DNA of 14,235 bases, taken from positions 1 to 14,235 of the forward strand of contig CAXKVR010000558.1 of assembly GCA_964058845.1 (NCBI GenBank), given 5' to 3'. The notes under the pieces were generated by a model. It was not told where the DNA came from. It ran no database searches and worked only from the letters and a program-made list of their open reading frames with translations. Shown here piece by piece: positions 1 to 7,971 of this stretch; position 1 is the first letter of the stretch, and the number at the start of each line of letters is the position of its first letter. The position numbers and the translations under genes are program-made. The stretch comes from Carex sylvatica. Its lineage: Eukaryota; Streptophyta; Magnoliopsida; Poales; Cyperaceae.

Positions 1-1510
1 CTAATTGACCAGAGTCAATGAATCCTTTAACCGTCTCCTTGATCATTTCACTTTGCTGGCGCCACCATCTCTGGAAGAAGGCCTACAAAAAACACTTGAA
101 ATTATAAACCGTATATTCCAGGACCCTATAAATCACTTGAAAGACAACCATTACTTTTTCTAAACATGTTTCCATCAAATAATACCTGTTCGACATAGAT
201 GAACTTTCGGTTTTTGTCCTTTAGGAGAGCAGTCACCATTGAATCCAGAACATTTTGCACACAAGCACCCTAGATTGAACGAAATTAAGAAGATGTAAAA
301 AAACAAAATGTTAAATCTTTATCTGCTAGTATTAGATGTTCATATTTAATTTGGTTTATAGAACAAATGGTCTAACACGATATCAAAGAAAATAAAAAAG
401 TTCAATAAAGAAAAAAGATAAAAGATAGCATGAAATGACCTGAATGCATTATCCTAAAAACAAAATTAAATTCGCATAAAGTTAATCCTTCTGTTTCAAA
501 ATGGTTTTAAGGGCTATCTCAGACTTTTTATCCATCTAACAATATGAAGGCTCTTAGGTTCAAAACTAGTGATAACTAGTACCAATAAGTTATAGAATTC
601 ACAGGGAGTCAAGCACATTGAGTTATTAGCAACAGGAACTAGATTGTGGAATAAAGTAGGCATCCTATTCATAGTACACAGTAAATTGTCGATCAAGATT
701 ACAATTCTTAAAAGTTTCTTAGCATTTTTCCAGAGAGAGTTTGTGTGATCACAAATTTCTAATTCAACCGGAAAAAGCATATGAAGGGATAAATCTTAAG
801 TTGTTTTCAATTTTTCATTTTTCAATTTAATTCCAATTTTAGTTAAACACTTCCAATGGTTTGAGCCTTTATTCTAATTTAGAAATTCTGTTCACTGTTG
901 ACCAGGGAGTGGACTTTCTATAGTACAGTACAGTGTACAGATACTATTCCTATAGGTACAAATTTAGTGATAACTAGTACCAATAAGTTATATAAGTTAA
1001 CAGGGAGTCAAGCAGAAATAAGACCTGCATTCGATTGTGGAATTAAGTAGGCATACACTGTATTAGAGGTTAACAGGGAGTCATAGTACACGGTATACTG
1101 TCTATCTAGATTACATTCCGTAAAAGCTTCTTAGCATTTTTTCACAGATAATTTGCTGGATCACAAAATTCTAGTTCAACCGGAAAAAGCATATGAAAGG
1201 GTTACTCTGATTTGTCTTCAAATTTCAGTTTAATTCCAATTTCAGTTAAACACTTCCAGTGGTTTGAGCACAATAAAAGCGAAAAATAAAAGGCACAATA
1301 AAATGTAACCTGGATAGAGTTATTTGACCCCACGTAGTACTGATCAACGGTCTTGAGCCATCCCACGTCATCGTGCGTGTGAGCCACCACGTGTACATTC
1401 AGCTTTCCCTCCACGATTTGCTGTGAGGTGTTGTATGCTATGTACGCTGAATCAACCCCGAAATATCCAAGGGATAAGAAGAGAAATAATAGAATAGGCG
1501 CCATTGCCAT
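1..1510 (-). CDS. Class II alpha-mannosidase (GH38), 5' part; exons 1310-1510, 186-269 and 1-82 (partial)
   Basis: This is the 5' portion of a glycoside hydrolase family 38 alpha-mannosidase, most like the plant lysosomal/vacuolar/apoplastic type that trims mannose from N-glycans. Exon 1 encodes 67 residues: a hydrophobic signal peptide (about 1-22, likely cleaved near VDSA) and then the GH38 hallmark [19 protein letters not shown]. By analogy with bovine LAMAN and Drosophila Golgi mannosidase II, H46 and D48 are zinc ligands. Exon 1 ends NNSIQ at a CAG/GTTACA donor. Exon 2 (28 residues, starting [10 protein letters not shown] and ending YVEQ) lies between a CTAG acceptor and a CAG/GTATT donor. 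Exon 3 begins [12 protein letters not shown] after TTTGTAG, reads 27 codons to GQL, then leaves the window. Both introns are phase 0 (270-1309 and 83-185). The ATG at 1510 sits in GCCATGGC, a strong plant start context; a second Met follows at codon 3. Full-length relatives are about 1000 residues, so roughly 12% is visible. The nucleophile region lies outside the window. Confidence 0.93.
561..866. repeat. Copy 1 of a ~0.3-kb direct duplication in mannosidase intron 1
   Basis: This segment matches 959-1269 in the same orientation along its whole length. Shared blocks include GTGATAACTAGTACCAATAA, ACAGGGAGTCAAGCA, TTCTTAGCATTTTT, TTCAACCGGAAAAAGCATAT and AGTTAAACACTTCCA. About 90 bp of unrelated sequence (867-958) separates the copies. 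There are many substitutions and small indels, so the duplication is not recent. I see no terminal inverted repeats, so a local segmental duplication is more likely than two transposon copies. Confidence 0.85.
959..1269. repeat. Copy 2 of the intron 1 direct duplication
   Basis: Partner of 561-866. It ends 41 bp from the exon 1 splice donor (intron side). It differs from copy 1 by an internal extra block in which the motif TTAACAGGGAGTCA recurs (near 999 and 1069), so a small secondary duplication occurred inside this copy. No coding potential is preserved between the two copies. Confidence 0.85.
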
Positions 1511-1588
1511 GGCGATGATAATAGTTTAGTCGAAGAAGAATGAGAGAGACTTGAGACTGAGAGACGCGAGATCGAGCTTCTGACCTTT
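1511..1588 (-). promoter_or_regulatory. Leader region of the mannosidase gene between its ATG and the MITE
   Basis: On the mannosidase strand, only 78 bp separate the start codon from the 179-bp MITE. The stretch is purine/pyrimidine-biased on either strand, as plant 5' UTRs often are, and has no upstream ATG in a strong context. Because it is so short, the core promoter or the 5' UTR must involve the transposon. No transcription start can be fixed from sequence. Confidence 0.4.
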
Positions 1589-1767
1589 GAGTTCGTATCC
1601 TCTGAGATATCTCAACTTTTGCGTGACCGACGTGTCCGGTGCCTATTCGGGGGTGATGTAGGGGGTCAGTATTATGTGTCCTTTGAGAATCGTGCAGAGC
1701 GTATTTAAACGTTGAAATTTTCCATAAAGTCACGCAAAGTTTGAGATATCTCAGAGGATATTAATTC
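1589..1767. mobile_element. 179-bp Mutator-like MITE, copy A
   Basis: The terminal inverted repeats share TATCCTCTGAGATATCTCA (left from 1596) with its complement ending at 1760, and the similarity extends outward to GAGTTC / GAATTC ends and inward over GCGTGAC / GTCACGC. The flanks are CTGACCTTT (1580-1588) and CTGACGTTT (1768-1776), a 9-bp target-site duplication with one mismatch. A 9-bp duplication with long inverted repeats is the Mutator (MULE) signature. Copy B (7972-8150) has exactly the same length and a near-identical interior, for example CCGACGTGTCCGGTGCCTAT. There is no coding capacity, so it is non-autonomous. It lies 79 bp upstream of the mannosidase ATG. Confidence 0.9.
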
Positions 1768-1783
1768 CTGACGTTTTTAGTGG

Positions 1784-1969
1784 GAGTCGATCCTCTGAAG
1801 TAACTCAAATTTTGGGTTTATTTTGAGTTTAGATCAGACCGTCCGATCAGAATTCGGTCCAATCCGACCCGAGATGGAATGCACAGGATCCCTTTAATAT
1901 TCGTGTCAGAGAAGATCGAACGGTCCTGATACAAAATCAAAATTTGAGTTATTTAGGGTATCCGAATTA
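1784..1969. mobile_element. Diverged relative of the 179-bp MITE
   Basis: The left end GAGTCGATCCTCTGAAGTAA followed by CTCAAATTTTG is inverted on the right as CAAAATTTGAGTTATTTAGG followed by GTATCCGAATT. These ends resemble those of the neighbouring MITE (GA-TTCG-ATCCTCTGA...CTCA), but the interior differs. It has its own internal inverted pair around GACCGTCCGATC and GATCGAACGGTCC. The flanking 9-mers match poorly, so the target-site duplication is decayed or the boundaries are slightly off. Only 16 bp separate it from copy A. Confidence 0.6.
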
Positions 1970-2961
1970 GGTTTGGTGCTATGTCGTTGGCTACTTGGCT
2001 TATTGCGGTACTGTTTGAATGGAATCGGTCTATGTAAGTATTTATGAATATGTGTTTGTCCTTTTTCAAAATAGTTTGTTGATTTTGTAATAAATTAATG
2101 TATTAAATTTTGTCATTTTATAATACAATCAACTAATTTGTGATTTTCACTAAATATTGAATAAAAACATGTTGTTTTACAATTTATAAAATTCAGATAT
2201 ACTTAAAAAGAAGTAACACAAATATAATATGTGTATTAGTTGGGAATAATGTTACTATGATTATTGGAGCTAAGGGTTTGTTTATTTGCACAAAAAAACC
2301 GATCCAAAAATTACTTTCTTCATCAAATGTTTTCTTAAAATCTATTAAAAATAAAATAATTGGCATTGTAATTTTTGCAACTGTAATAATGAAAAGTACA
2401 TAAATGACGGACGAGTATAAATTATGCAAATGATTATGAGATATAATCATTTTTTTTTGTTATTTTCCAAGTAATTTTCAATAATGAGAAGATACACAGT
2501 TTATGAAAATTATATAGCAAATTAAACTCAAAAGGCTTAATAATATAAATTTATGAAATGGATATTGAAATTAAACTAGCATTTAGACAAGCTATTAGCT
2601 TTTAAGTAAGATATATATAATTATAATATTAATTTATGATAATTTTGTATATTCATAGTTGACAATCTTATATGATTAGGTTAAATATATAAATAATTGA
2701 CTACTCTATCTTCCTCTTTGGCATTTCTGTAAACTATCTTGATGTTCTACAAACTTCATGTACACCGCGTCTAAGCGTCTTCTTTTATACAATTTTCTAC
2801 GATGTGTTTCAATGATTTGGATTTTTGGATAAGGTTCACTGCTCAGCCCGGATTTACTGTAATATCTGCAAACGTCGATTCATGTTATATGGCTCTTTTT
2901 CATTGCGTGTCTCGCGTAGAGATTCTCTCGTTCGTGTTTTGTGTTTGGATGCAAACTTTTA
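1970..2961. other. AT-rich intergenic sequence without a recognisable gene
   Basis: About 1 kb of AT-rich DNA. Open frames here are short, lack recognisable domains and show homopolymer-driven composition. A small hairpin with 10-bp arms (AAATGATTAT at 2428-2437, complement at 2443-2452) precedes a T-run, but nothing suggests an RNA gene. Positions 2700-2950 are less AT-rich and could be decayed old coding or repeat sequence; I recognise nothing in them. Confidence 0.5.
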
Positions 2962-3228
2962 GGGTCTGTTCAGGCTGAGTTTTAATAGGAACGAGTGGGA
3001 TTTTAAGCTACGTGAGAATTTTAATCCAATTCCGTTGGGAAAATGAAAATTGAGTCTGAGCTCATTTTTTTTGTTCCCATAAAAATATACAGGTTTGGAA
3101 CGTTCTTGGAAAAAAATATGGGAAGTAATTGAGAAAATACATATCATCCGAACGGGATTGAATTAAAATTCTAACTTACCTTAAAATATCACTCGTTCCT
3201 ATTAAAACTCAGTCTGTTGAACATGCTC
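2962..3228. mobile_element. Tourist-like (PIF/Harbinger) MITE, ~267 bp
   Basis: The element starts GGGTCTGTTCAGGCTGAGTT and ends with the complement of GAGCATGTTCAACAGACTGA. Both ends then share GAGTTTTAATAGGAACGAGT and ATTTTAAG. The inverted similarity continues inward over GAATTTTAATCCAATTCCGT and its partner near 3150-3172, giving arms of about 80 bp. GGGTCTGTT/GAGCATGTT ends are typical of plant Tourist elements, which duplicate a TWA trinucleotide. Here TTA is on the left and TAA on the right, so the duplication is imperfect. There is no coding capacity. Confidence 0.82.
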
Positions 3229-3316
3229 TAAAGGAAACCGAATGTGACTGAGGAGATAGAAAATTCCTACATCAAAGTCACTGTGTGTGGATCTGAGGTG
3301 CAAATGAATCCTCAGT

Positions 3317-3366
3317 TCAAAAATTAAAAGCAGAGGACAGATCAAAAATTAAAAGCAGAGGACAGA
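3317..3366. repeat. 25-bp tandem duplication
   Basis: Two perfect head-to-tail copies of a 25-bp unit beginning TCAAAAATTAAAAGCAGAGG start at 3317 and 3342. They are probably a replication-slippage product; no function is apparent. Confidence 0.9.
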
Positions 3367-3510
3367 AAATTTATACACGTGGGCTGAATGTTTCCTTCTC
3401 TCTCCACGCAGCCTTTCTGATTCCACATAACATATTTCGATTATGGAGAAAGTTATATATCTGTACCTCTTTCTTAACTTCACTGGGGATTGTGGGACTA
3501 TCATCTTGAT
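3367..3510. other. Short unassigned stretch before the T-rich tract
   Basis: It contains a CACGTG G-box core (3376-3381) and an ATG near 3443 whose frame stops within about 35 codons, with no recognisable protein. No gene is called here. Confidence 0.4.
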
Positions 3511-4100
3511 CCGGACATTCTATTTTTTTTATTTTTTCTTACATCTCAATTTTTGATCAAAACTTACAATAGATTAAAGTGCATGTTGGAGCAACTATAT
3601 ATAAAACTTACATATTTTTATTTTTTTATTTTTAAATGTTGTTTTCTTATTTTTTTAATACATATTTTACATATTTATTTATTTTCTAATTTTTGTAATT
3701 ACATATTTTTAAATGTTTGTTTGTTTATAAATATTTTTTTTAATATTTTTTTTTTGTAAATGTTTTTAATTACATAATTTAAATGTTTGTTTATTTTTTA
3801 ATTTTTGTAATTACATAATTTAAATGTTTATTTTTTTTGTAAGTGTTTGTAAAAGTTTATTTTTTGTAAATGTTTTCAATTACATATTTTAAATGTTTGT
3901 TTGTATTCTAATTTTTGTAATTATATATTTTAAATGCTTGTTTGTTTGTTTATAAATGTTTATTTTTTTAAATGTTTTTAATTGTTGTTTTCTTATTTTT
4001 TGATTTATTTATAATATTTTCTTATTTTATTTGTACCATTTTAGTAATATTTTTTATTAGAAATAGTTCATCTTTTTAATATTATTATTTAATTAATTTT
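3511..4100. repeat. T-rich degenerate repeat tract
   Basis: A strongly strand-skewed tract (T on plus, A on minus) made of degenerate units of about 50-60 bp. The recurring core is TTTTTGTAATTACATATTTT followed by AAATGTTTGTTTGT, seen near 3690, 3755, 3808, 3866 and 3915. Unit length and sequence vary, so this is an old, slippage-prone array rather than a clean satellite. Such tracts can act as matrix-attachment regions or nucleosome-poor DNA, but that is inference. The 89-residue open frame inside is Phe/Leu/Ile low complexity and is not a gene. Confidence 0.7.
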
Positions 4101-4416
4101 ATTTAATTTCATTAATATTATTATTTTTAAAATATGTTTACCAAATGTTACAATTTACAATATATTATTGGTCTAAATAAATATATGGTGGTACGATAGT
4201 TTTTTTTTCATTGTAATTTTTATATTTAATTACTTTTTTATATTAAGCTAACTTTAACTTAATTGGTTAAAATCAATACTGAACATAACGTTATACTATT
4301 CAAAAAAATAATTAAATAAAACATCATTTATAACTAAATTAAACTAAAATAATTAAATAAATATACATATTTTAAAATAAATAAAGATTTTTCACAATTA
4401 ATCTCATGATACAAAC

Positions 4417-4566
4417 CAAAGGTTTAAATAGCGTTTATTGCGTCATAATGGACTGGTTGAAAAACAGCGCTATGCCTAAATAGCACCGCCATAGCGCGAA
4501 ATAGCGCGCTATAGCACCATAGCTTTTATGGTCCGAAAATGATCTAGTGGGCTATTTAGAACCTTG
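4417..4566. mobile_element. 150-bp hAT-like MITE with a perfect 8-bp target-site duplication
   Basis: The left end CAAAGGTTTAAATAGCG pairs with the right end, whose complement reads CAAGGTTCTAAATAGCC. It is flanked on both sides by ATACAAAC (4409-4416 and 4567-4574), a perfect 8-bp duplication as made by hAT transposases. The interior is GC-richer than its surroundings and full of AAATAGCGC / GCGCTAT / ATAGC words that can fold. CAAGGTTTTAAATA-type ends are characteristic of a widespread plant hAT MITE group. It has no open frame. Confidence 0.9.
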
Positions 4567-4574
4567 ATACAAAC

Positions 4575-4707
4575 AAACATTCATTTTCTCATATTCTCAT
4601 AATTAATTCCGTGCATTCTGTACCTGTGAGTTCCCACTTTTTTAAAAGTGGATTTTCATCCCCATCAAATTCTATCCCATGTAATTCCGTGACATTCAAA
4701 CACGCTC
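4575..4707. mobile_element. Right part of a Harbinger-like MITE
   Basis: The right terminus is CATTCAAACACGCTC (4693-4707), followed by TAA. Its complement GAGCGTGTTTGAATG is a typical Tourist/Harbinger end. The segment 4597-4690 is homologous to 7620-7711; shared words include GAGTTC(C/T)CACTTTTTTAAAA, ATCAAATT/GTCAAATT and TGTAATTCCG. The left end was not found. The hAT MITE at 4417-4566 appears to have inserted in or beside this element, splitting an older unit. Confidence 0.55.
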
Positions 4708-4710
4708 TAA

Positions 4711-5800
4711 TAACGTGCAAGAAGCGAGAAACTGTCATGAATAGGTACGAAGTAATGACATCGAAACTTCTCATTTGTTCTCTCCAAATTTAGAAATTAA
4801 AATCTGTTCAGATACTGCAGATAGATTTGAAAATTTTGTAAAAGGAGAAAAAAATATGGAAGCAGATTTAAATAACTAATTAATTTTAAATATATTAATT
4901 AACTAAATATTTGATAAAAAATAATACTTTAATTTCTAATTTTTAATATTTTGACTTATAATTTATGCTCTAACCAATAATTTTAATTTATCAATTATAA
5001 TTCAAGAAATTTATTTTAATTTTAACCCTAAATTAATTTTAATTACAAATTAAATATTCAGGGAGGAAAAAAAATTCAAAGAGGAGCAAACTCGATCAGA
5101 ACGTTCTGATCTGCACTAAAACTCAAAATTCAGGAGAAACAACCGTCCCTCCCCGTAGGACCATGTGGGTCCACTCCTGCCACCTATCATATTTCAGTAT
5201 AAAATTGTATCCGTTGGATCACTTTAAACTTTGTACCACTTCGATTTAAATTTTTTTTCATAAATTCATTCGTCTTGTCTCGTGCAGCCTGTGTGCTGCA
5301 CGGCAGAAGTTCCTCTAAAGATTTTTTATGTATTACAAAAAGGATAATAAAACAAACCAAAAGTTTTACGAAAACATCAGAAGAAAAAAACACTTTAATG
5401 TGAGGGGTTTGCACCCTAAATTAAAATGGTAGCAAGTGGAGAGGGTTTTACAAAGGTATAGAAAAAGCTATAAAAAAATACGGCTACATGAAATGTGAGC
5501 GAATGAAAAAAAAGGTGGTTTTTTTAGCAGAAATGAAGAAGTTAGATAAATAAGAAAATTAATATATGAGAGATTCAAAATTACTTTAACAAAGAGAACA
5601 ATTTTATGATTTATCAGTAGAGGAGCAACGTCGTGTGTATAGATTATGCATAAAATATATAGATAAGTATAAATTTCATAAATAAGATTAAGATAAATAT
5701 GAACACTTTGAAATACATCTTTCTTAGTCTCTTTTATATCTCTTATAATTTATTTATTTTCACGCGAATGAAAAAAACATATAAAAAGGCGAAAACAATA
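4711..5800. other. AT-rich intergenic sequence with an 18-bp perfect palindrome
   Basis: No gene is recognised. The notable site is the perfect palindrome GATCAGAACGTTCTGATC at 5094-5111. Farther on, 5280-5302 forms a hairpin from CGTGCAGC and GCTGCACG. The block 5090-5340 is less AT-rich than its flanks and may be an unrecognised MITE, but I could not match its ends. Open frames (for example 5187-5414 on minus) lack domain features. Confidence 0.45.
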
Positions 5801-5804
5801 AAAT

Positions 5805-5876
5805 GGGGCATTCCGAGAATTGAACTCGGGACCTCTCGCACCCTAAGCGAGAATCATACCACTAGACCAAATGCCC
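5805..5876 (-). tRNA. tRNA-Pro (anticodon AGG)
   Basis: The minus strand reads a complete 72-nt cloverleaf. The acceptor stem GGGCATT pairs with AATGCCC, with discriminator C. The anticodon arm CTCGC-TTAGGGT-GCGAG places AGG at positions 34-36, decoding proline CCU (and CCC via inosine). The T arm is CCGAG-TTCAATT-CTCGG. CCA is not encoded, as is normal for nuclear genes, and there is no intron. A T4 pol III terminator follows one base downstream (5800-5803), with a second T4 at 5792-5795. An AT-rich TATA-like element lies about 30 bp upstream (5903-5910), as in many plant tRNA genes. The internal A and B boxes are intact, so it should be functional. Confidence 0.96.
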
Positions 5877-5910
5877 TTTTCGAAATAGTATTTCTTCATT
5901 GATATTATAT

Positions 5911-6228
5911 TTAATTTTTTGATGGCTTCGAGTCTGCCTCCGCATTTATCACAGCGTTTCGTCCAACAATAAAACAATGTATTTGCATCGATCAACTCTA
6001 CATCTCCCTGTGTTACTTCAATTAATTTCTGCCTTGTGACTGGGAAGTAAAATTCACTTGTAACTGGTCTGACATGTTACGAATGATAAATTTTTTTATT
6101 TCCAAATTTTTGCTTGAGTTATTCCCGATGTGCAACTTTTTAGAAAAGTGAACCAACTCTCAGACCTAATATTTATTGTCCCAAATACCCGTTTACCCGA
6201 CCTACCCGTACCCGACCAAACCCGTGTC
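5911..6228. other. Intergenic sequence without a recognisable gene
   Basis: I see no RNA gene or conserved open frame. The last part (6185-6228) is a run of ACCCG-type words next to the hAT-like element, a composition similar to the CCTGACCC-rich DNA in the DCD gene's first intron. Such words are common in decayed plant hAT derivatives. Confidence 0.4.
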
Positions 6229-6838
6229 TAGGGCTGTAAACAAATCGAACCGAATTGAATTGATCTTATTTCAATTTGAGTTTGAGTTTCTTTGATTTTT
6301 TTTATAACAAACTAATTTCAAATTGAATTAATTGCGAACTACAATTTTTTTTGGCAACCCTAGTTATATCAGTAGTTTATGCATTAGTTTTCTTTGCGTG
6401 GAACAAAATTCACAAGGTTTACTTTTACCTTTCACAAATTCACACTGATGGATTATGTGCCAGCTCAAGATTCTCTTACCTTTTACAATGCTGTATTGAT
6501 TAAAATCACCGCATAGACATAGTCAAATATAACTTATTCCATTGTTAATTTGTTATGCTGCTGAAATATTTTTCTATTATAAGTTACCATTATTTTTACA
6601 GTTTTAAGCTCTGATATAAATTCGGTTCCTGCATTATTAATGATTGATGGTTGAATCCATTAGTTGTATTATATGAGATTCGAACCTAAATAGTTTGCGA
6701 ATCAATGTTGAACGAATTGTATTCAGTTCGAGTTTGATTTGTTTCATAACAAACTAATTTCAAATTAAATTAATTACAAACTTTTTTCGAATCAAACTCA
6801 AATTCAATCACAAACTATGAACTTTTTGTGCAGCACTA
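6229..6838. mobile_element. Non-autonomous hAT-like element, ~610 bp
   Basis: The left end TAGGGCTGTAAACAAATCG is opposed at the right by the complement of TAGTGCTGCACAAA. The flanking 8-mers CCCGTGTC (6221-6228) and CCTCTGTC (6839-6846) agree at 6 of 8 positions, consistent with an aged hAT duplication. Both arms carry a direct repeat, ATAACAAACTAATTTCAAAT and neighbouring bases (near 6303-6341 and 6745-6782). A shorter alternative ending near 6361, with complement CTAGGGTTGCC, is possible, so the right boundary is uncertain. No transposase coding is visible. Confidence 0.6.
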
Positions 6839-7075
6839 CCTCTGTCCATACACTTCACATGAATTCCGGACCAAAGTGATTCTGACAAAAACATATTAAT
6901 TCAGATATAATTTAAGCATATGATAAGATGCAATTTTGTTAACAATTTCATTCAATTAATAAATGCAACAACTAAAATTCATTTTATTAAATACAACCAT
7001 TAGATTATATTTATCTCATTAAATACAATTTACTTAGTTATAAAAGTAAATATTTATATTTCATGAAATAATAAT

Positions 7076-7455
7076 TGAGTTCAGCTAATGTCATAACGTT
7101 ATAATTTCAGCCTAAGTTATAACAAGTTAGAGATCCGAACCGCTCAACATGATCTCCTTATTAAAATGTGCTTGGAGATCAAATTTTATATTTTTTGAAA
7201 TTTTATACTATTTCTTTAGATAGGTACAAAATCACTGTTTTCAGATAATTATGTACCATTCAAAACAATGATTTTGTACATATTTAAACAAATAGTAAAA
7301 AAGTTTTAAAAAATATAAAATTTGGCCTTTAAGCTCATTTTAATATGGAGATTATGTTGAGCGGTTTAAATCGACTGTTCGAAACTTGAAATCGCAAAAA
7401 CTAACTTGTTATAACTTAGATTGAAATTATAACATTATGACATCAGTCAGACTCA
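7076..7455. mobile_element. 380-bp foldback MITE (near-full-length inverted repeat)
   Basis: The whole element is one long inverted repeat with arms of roughly 160-190 bp. Matching blocks are GATGTCATAA-GTTATAATTT, CTAAGTTATAACAAGTTAG, ACCGCTCAACAT-ATCTCC, CAAATTTTATATTTTTT and TACAAAATCA-TGTTTT, meeting near 7240-7260. The right arm has about 25 extra bases (around 7368-7395) absent from the left. The flanks share TAATAAT (7069-7075 and 7456-7462), a candidate duplication, though weak in AT-rich DNA. A transcript would form a long, nearly perfect hairpin suitable for dicing; that is inference. Confidence 0.85.
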
Positions 7456-7462
7456 TAATAAT

Positions 7463-7619
7463 TAATAAATGTTATTATGTTAATCTACTTTATTTAATTA
7501 TAATAATAATATTATTTATTAGTATAATTGTATAATATCAATTATTTTGAAAAGAAAAATAAAATTTCTCACAACTAATTTTACAGTACAACTGAATATT
7601 GATTCAACACGTTTCCATA
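7463..7619. other. AT-rich spacer
   Basis: Simple AT-rich sequence between two repeats; nothing recognisable. Confidence 0.4.
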
Positions 7620-7711
7620 ATCAATCTCATGCGTCTTTGTATCTATGAGTTCTCACTTTTTTAAAATTAGGTTTCTCTTTCCGTCAAATTATATCTTGTG
7701 TAATTCCGATC
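7620..7711. repeat. Second fragment of the repeat family at 4597-4690
   Basis: It is collinear with 4597-4690 in the same orientation, sharing GTGAGTTCCCACTTTTTTAA-like and TGTAATTCCG words with many substitutions. The characteristic CATTCAAACACGCTC terminus seen at 4693-4707 is absent here, so this copy is truncated. Confidence 0.6.
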
Positions 7712-7941
7712 GACAATTTTAAAGAAACCAAATTTTATTTTTTGTCCCTTCACAAATTATGATTCAGCGAATTTCCAACTAAAGAAATTGAAAAATAATT
7801 TGGTTCTTCAATGACGAGATCTTGAAAGCTGTTTTTTCAAGTGTCAGTAACGTCTGCAAAATCATAATCTCGAAATAGTCCATTCATTGCCTTGTATGTT
7901 ATTTTTAAATAATTTCTATAAATAAATAAAAGGGCCTGCCA

Positions 7942-7947
7942 CACGTG
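7942..7947. promoter_or_regulatory. G-box core upstream of the DCD gene
   Basis: CACGTG lies about 465 bp upstream of the DCD-protein ATG. G-boxes bind bZIP and bHLH factors and are common in stress- and ABA-responsive plant promoters, which would suit a DCD gene. A single hexamer is weak evidence. Confidence 0.3.
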
Positions 7948-7971
7948 CGTGTATGGGTTCGTGTTGCCTAG

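Noticed and set aside
514..780. 88-residue minus-strand open frame
   Set aside because: It lies within mannosidase intron 1 and is not maintained in the second duplicated copy (959-1269).
2193..2450. 85-residue minus-strand open frame with hydrophobic stretches
   Set aside because: AT-driven composition, no homology recognised and no splice or promoter context; a chance frame.
3490..3759. 89-residue plus-strand open frame
   Set aside because: It is a Phe/Leu/Ile low-complexity product of the T-rich repeat tract, with no domain or initiation context.
5187..5414. 75-residue minus-strand open frame
   Set aside because: No recognisable domain, no splice partners, and a lysine/phenylalanine bias from AT-rich DNA.
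5699..5902. 67-residue plus-strand open frame
   Set aside because: Its C-terminal half is the complement of the tRNA-Pro gene, and the rest is AT-rich noise.
6303..6782. Direct repeats as a possible solo or paired LTR
   Set aside because: The repeats are short and internal to hAT-like ends, with no TG...CA termini, primer-binding site or polypurine tract.
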